This document shows positions 61,601 to 64,000 of a DNA stretch of 64,000 bases, piece after piece (position 1 is the first letter of the stretch; every line of letters starts with the position of its first letter). This stretch comes from Rhea pennata (Eukaryota; Chordata; Aves; Rheiformes; Rheidae). The stretch covers positions 16,649,383 to 16,713,382 of the forward strand of contig NC_084670.1 of NCBI RefSeq assembly GCF_028389875.1, given 5' to 3'. Under the pieces are notes generated by a model that was given only the letters and a program-made list of their open reading frames with translations, had not been told where the DNA came from and ran no database searches. A program made the position numbers and the translations under genes.

Positions 61601-62972
61601 CTTAAAACACTACTGTGAACAAGTGTACATCATCTTTACAAAGGCCAACCTGGAAGCATGATTTCACATAGTCCTATTACTCTTCTTACATTGCAGTGAT
61701 TAGTGTTTATCAAGCAAAAGGAGTAACAAAGTGAAAAAAATCCACTGTGGAAATACGTTTTTAGTTTCCTCTTTCCCTTTCACGCTCCTGAAGTTAACAG
61801 TACAAAGATAAGCAGCCACAGACATACTGACATAGAAATGTTAACAAAAAACAGAATAATGTACAGTACCTGACAGCCTCTCTTTTCTATCTCCAGAATA
61901 CACTTTTGCATCAAAAGCGGTACCATCAAGCCTGCATTTTCCTTCTCAACAACTTTTCGAGCATCTACCCCGAACATCACTGGCTCTCGATCTGCATCTA
62001 GACCATCAAGAGAGTTCTCCCACTGTTCCATGAGCGACAGTTTGACATAAATAAGCCCTCTTGGTTCCAGCTTGACAGCCAGTTGATGTGTCTTTGTCAC
62101 TCGAAAGAGAGTAGGAAGAACCACTGTTCCATGACAACAAACACGGTTTTTGCGTGGGGTGGGTTCCCAACTGAACACTACTAGTTTTAAGTGCTGAGCA
62201 TTTTCAATTTCTATGTTGAACGTGTGGTCCATATCTAAAAATGTTGTCCTACATGTAAGCAGGGCTGTTCTGGCTTTGTTTACTGAGTCAACTTGTATTG
62301 CACAAAAGACATCTTTTGAGTCTATTCTTGGTGGTTTCAAATCTTCAGCACCATAGAAGTGAATGCTCATGAGTCCAGAGATGTACTGAGAACATTTGGG
62401 TTGATCAGAAAAGTTGTAGTGTCTAAAAGCATCAATATCTATTTCCGGTTTGCTACTGTTGCTTGGAAGGGTCTCCTTTCCTTTCCCAAACTTGGTTTCA
62501 TGTCCATGTTTCCCCGATTTTGTTACAAGTTCAGGAGAATCACCATCACTGAGGTAACCACCTTTGCTGGAGGATTTGGAACTCCTCGTGCTTTTCTTTT
62601 TGTAGGTGTGTTGCGATGACACGCTGCTGTCGAGATGGTAACGACTTATAACATTTCTGCTGGCAGCTGCTGTTGAGTTTCCAGAAGACGGCAAAGATGT
62701 GGTATGGCTTGTATCCCGACAGTTACCTTTCAGCATAGAAGGAGGATTATCAGAACTACTACTATGGCTTGAAGTTCCCTTGACGCTCAGCTTTCTGCTG
62801 AGCTCTGGCAGCTTTTTCATTTTCATGGAAAGTTTCCTCACAGTTCTGGGAGATTTAATTCTATCTGGGAAAGGCCAATTGATTGATCCACCTTTCTTCA
62901 AAGGACTAGGACTTGGAGGAGAAATTTCTGCTGGTGGTATGTCAGTCTTGGGTGCAAGTATGATTCCAGATC
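46187..62972 (-). CDS. SYDE2: SYDE2 (synapse defective Rho GTPase homolog 2), 3' five coding exons; 5' part off the right edge
   Basis: SYDE proteins are RhoGAPs related to worm SYD-1, which speed GTP hydrolysis by Rho-family GTPases. Coding exons on the minus strand: 61870-62972, 59085-59211, 53324-53505, 51412-51643 and 46187-46689, all GT-AG and in phase, 714 residues plus stop. In order they encode a Ser-rich basic region ([18 protein letters not shown]), a C2 domain (about 62388-62025, [20 protein letters not shown]), then a RhoGAP domain from about 61977 with the arginine-finger motif GLYRLCGS and the [11 protein letters not shown] motif, and an acidic C-terminal tail. Human SYDE2 is about 1,200 residues, so roughly the first 40% is missing here. 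SYDE2 is preferred over SYDE1 because of the DNAI3 neighbour. Confidence 0.94.
46690..51411 (-). other. SYDE2 intron (last)
   Basis: 4.7 kb. Contains T17 at 48817-48833 and C12-T12 at 49652-49675, with a somewhat GC-richer part at about 48.2-49.1 kb. No exon recognised. Confidence 0.75.
49652..49675. repeat. C12 followed by T12
   Basis: Double homopolymer in the SYDE2 intron, resembling the one at 4188. Confidence 0.9.
51412..51643 (-). CDS. SYDE2: SYDE2 coding exon, second half of RhoGAP domain
   Basis: Encodes [40 protein letters not shown] and on to HYLLQLWP. The Asn of NLAVCFGP is the conserved GTPase-contacting residue of RhoGAP domains. Acceptor TTTCTTGTAG, donor CCAG|GTAATG. Confidence 0.95.
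51644..53323 (-). other. SYDE2 intron between the two RhoGAP exons at 51.4 and 53.3 kb
   Basis: 1.7 kb, AT-rich; nothing recognised. Confidence 0.75.
53324..53505 (-). CDS. SYDE2: SYDE2 coding exon, middle of RhoGAP domain
   Basis: Encodes [20 protein letters not shown], then a linker with [10 protein letters not shown] and [10 protein letters not shown]. Acceptor TTTTGTGAAG, donor AAG|GTGAGC. Confidence 0.95.
53506..59084 (-). other. SYDE2 intron with long TA microsatellite
   Basis: 5.6 kb. Apart from the TA repeat near 55.6 kb no feature is recognised. Open frames at 53.6-54.2 kb on the minus strand overlap each other in different frames and have no known domain. Confidence 0.75.
55594..55664. 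repeat. (GT)4(TA)24 microsatellite
   Basis: A pure TA run of about 49 bp after a short GT run, then a further interrupted TA block. Confidence 0.95.
59085..59211 (-). CDS. SYDE2: SYDE2 coding exon with the arginine finger
   Basis: Encodes [20 protein letters not shown], then [20 protein letters not shown]. The Arg of GLYR is the catalytic arginine finger, so the GAP is expected to be active. Acceptor CTTCTAG, donor ACAG|GTAATA. Confidence 0.95.
59212..61869 (-). other. SYDE2 intron before the arginine-finger exon
   Basis: 2.7 kb, AT-rich. The part next to the donor (61783-61869) stays open in the SYDE2 frame. Nothing else recognised. Confidence 0.75.
61870..62972 (-). CDS. SYDE2: SYDE2 large coding exon (Ser-rich region, C2 domain, start of RhoGAP)
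   Basis: 1,103 bases, 367 codons after two bases of a split codon. Acceptor TTCTCTTCTACAG; donor CAG|GTACTG, which is weak. Basic/Ser-rich repeats ([12 protein letters not shown]) come first, then the C2 domain and the beginning of RhoGAP to EIEKRGCQ. The open frame runs on past the donor for 29 hydrophobic codons. Confidence 0.95.
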
Positions 62973-64000
62973 CTGTAGAAGAGAAGGAATAAATAATTTT
63001 AAATAGTTCATTATCTGCTGTTTGAAGTAATACAAAACCCTTTCAAGCTAGGGGAAAACATGCTGATTTGTCATAACTCGATAAATGTGATTCATTCAAA
63101 CAGCCTTCATTCATCAGTCAGATGTTCATGAGCATTAAGTAAGCTGTACTCTGCTGACTTGTTCAGCCAAATTTGGCAGTTCACAGTCAGAAGCCTGATT
63201 TGTTCTGCTCTATGGAGATGAAAGGGCCAGAAACTATATACAAACAAATGACCTATTCCACTTAATTGCATTCAGCTATCCATTTGTGTTACATCCCTCA
63301 CAGAAGCAGACATGACAACATTTCTGGGACACAGGTGTAATAACACTAATATTAAATGCGAAGACACTGGACCATGACAAATATACTTCTGTCTAAGAAG
63401 CTGTCTTACTTGATAACACAACAGTGCTGCCCACTCCTTTGAAGCCTAAAGGAGAGATGCTCATCTCTAATGAAAAAGACAGCTATGTTCTTCAGCGTGT
63501 CTCTGTTACCAAAATAGCCCTAAATTTTACTCATGTAGATGCAGGCAAGGTGTCTCACATTTTTACTCCATTTCTCTCAAAACATCTTTTCTGATGCAGG
63601 AAGGAGGAGGAGGAAGAATACAACAAAGATTCACTCTTTCCAAAAGCCACATCTTGCAGTGCTTCATATGTGTGTCTTTCCTGACATAACCATCTTGTGA
63701 CGTCAGTTGAAGTAACCCAGACCCCAGGTGATAACCACATGGGAAATCGCTAACTTTTGAAGGTACAAACCATCAATAGACACTAATGCCAAGGTGGGGG
63801 AGAAAAGAGAGAGAAGAATCCCTCAACAGTGAAAGATAACCAATTACAATCATGCATTAACCCAGTACAGCAGAAATTTCTGCACCTAATGCACAAAGTC
63901 TGGACCTGTGGTTCCCCCCATGTTGGAAAACTCGAGGAAATCCAAATCTCAAGTTACAGCTCAAATCATCTCACTTTCATCAGCATGAATCAGGAATGAC
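62973..64000 (-). other. SYDE2 intron at the right edge
   Basis: 1 kb upstream of the large SYDE2 exon; no exon with SYDE2 similarity is visible, so the N-terminal exons lie past the window. Confidence 0.7.

Noticed and set aside
61783-61869. Open frame past the SYDE2 large exon taken as normal coding sequence.
   Set aside because: The next exon restores the conserved RhoGAP sequence exactly at the CAG|GTACTG donor, so this is intron in the main transcript.
1-64000. tRNA, rRNA, CRISPR arrays and intact mobile-element ORFs.
   Set aside because: None found on reading both strands; only a truncated CR1 end is recognisable.

Overview
This is a 64 kb piece of a vertebrate nuclear genome, most likely from a bird. 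The genes are split into many short exons with GT-AG introns. GC-rich CpG islands sit in otherwise AT-rich DNA, and there are many microsatellites. At about 19.9 kb there is a recognisable 3' end of a CR1 LINE, the common retroposon of birds and other reptiles. No bacterial-style operons, phage, CRISPR or tRNA genes were seen.

Three protein-coding genes can be reconstructed exon by exon. Their order and orientation match the vertebrate MCOLN3 - DNAI3 (WDR63) - SYDE2 block (human 1p22.3). (1) MCOLN3, minus strand, left edge: six coding exons give the first 277 residues of the mucolipin-3 (TRPML3) cation channel, and the rest lies off the left end. (2) DNAI3, plus strand, 16.26-39.27 kb: all 22 coding exons are present and join without a frame break into a 914-residue WD-repeat dynein intermediate chain of the axonemal inner arm. 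(3) SYDE2, minus strand, right side: five coding exons give the last ~714 residues (C2 domain, RhoGAP domain, acidic C-terminal tail). Its 5' exons lie beyond the right end.

MCOLN3 and DNAI3 diverge from a GC-rich interval at 8.5-10.65 kb with two CpG-dense cores. The larger core holds a perfect RFX X-box, the usual signature of ciliary-gene promoters and fitting for DNAI3, plus a ZNF143/THAP11-type motif and CCAAT boxes. DNAI3 and SYDE2 converge, with about 6.9 kb between their stop codons.

The most interesting unexplained items are these: a two-exon, phase-matched, coiled-coil-like reading frame on the plus strand at 44.5-45.1 kb in the DNAI3-SYDE2 gap, which I cannot assign to a known gene; two phase-compatible exon-like blocks on the minus strand at 8.0 and 9.3 kb upstream of MCOLN3; a 26-bp-arm inverted repeat just after the DNAI3 stop; a perfect 98-bp tandem duplication in a MCOLN3 intron; and weak GTACTG donors in both DNAI3 and SYDE2 whose read-through would make altered proteins. 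No clearly new biological system was found. The window is mainly a well-conserved three-gene block with a few candidate additions.
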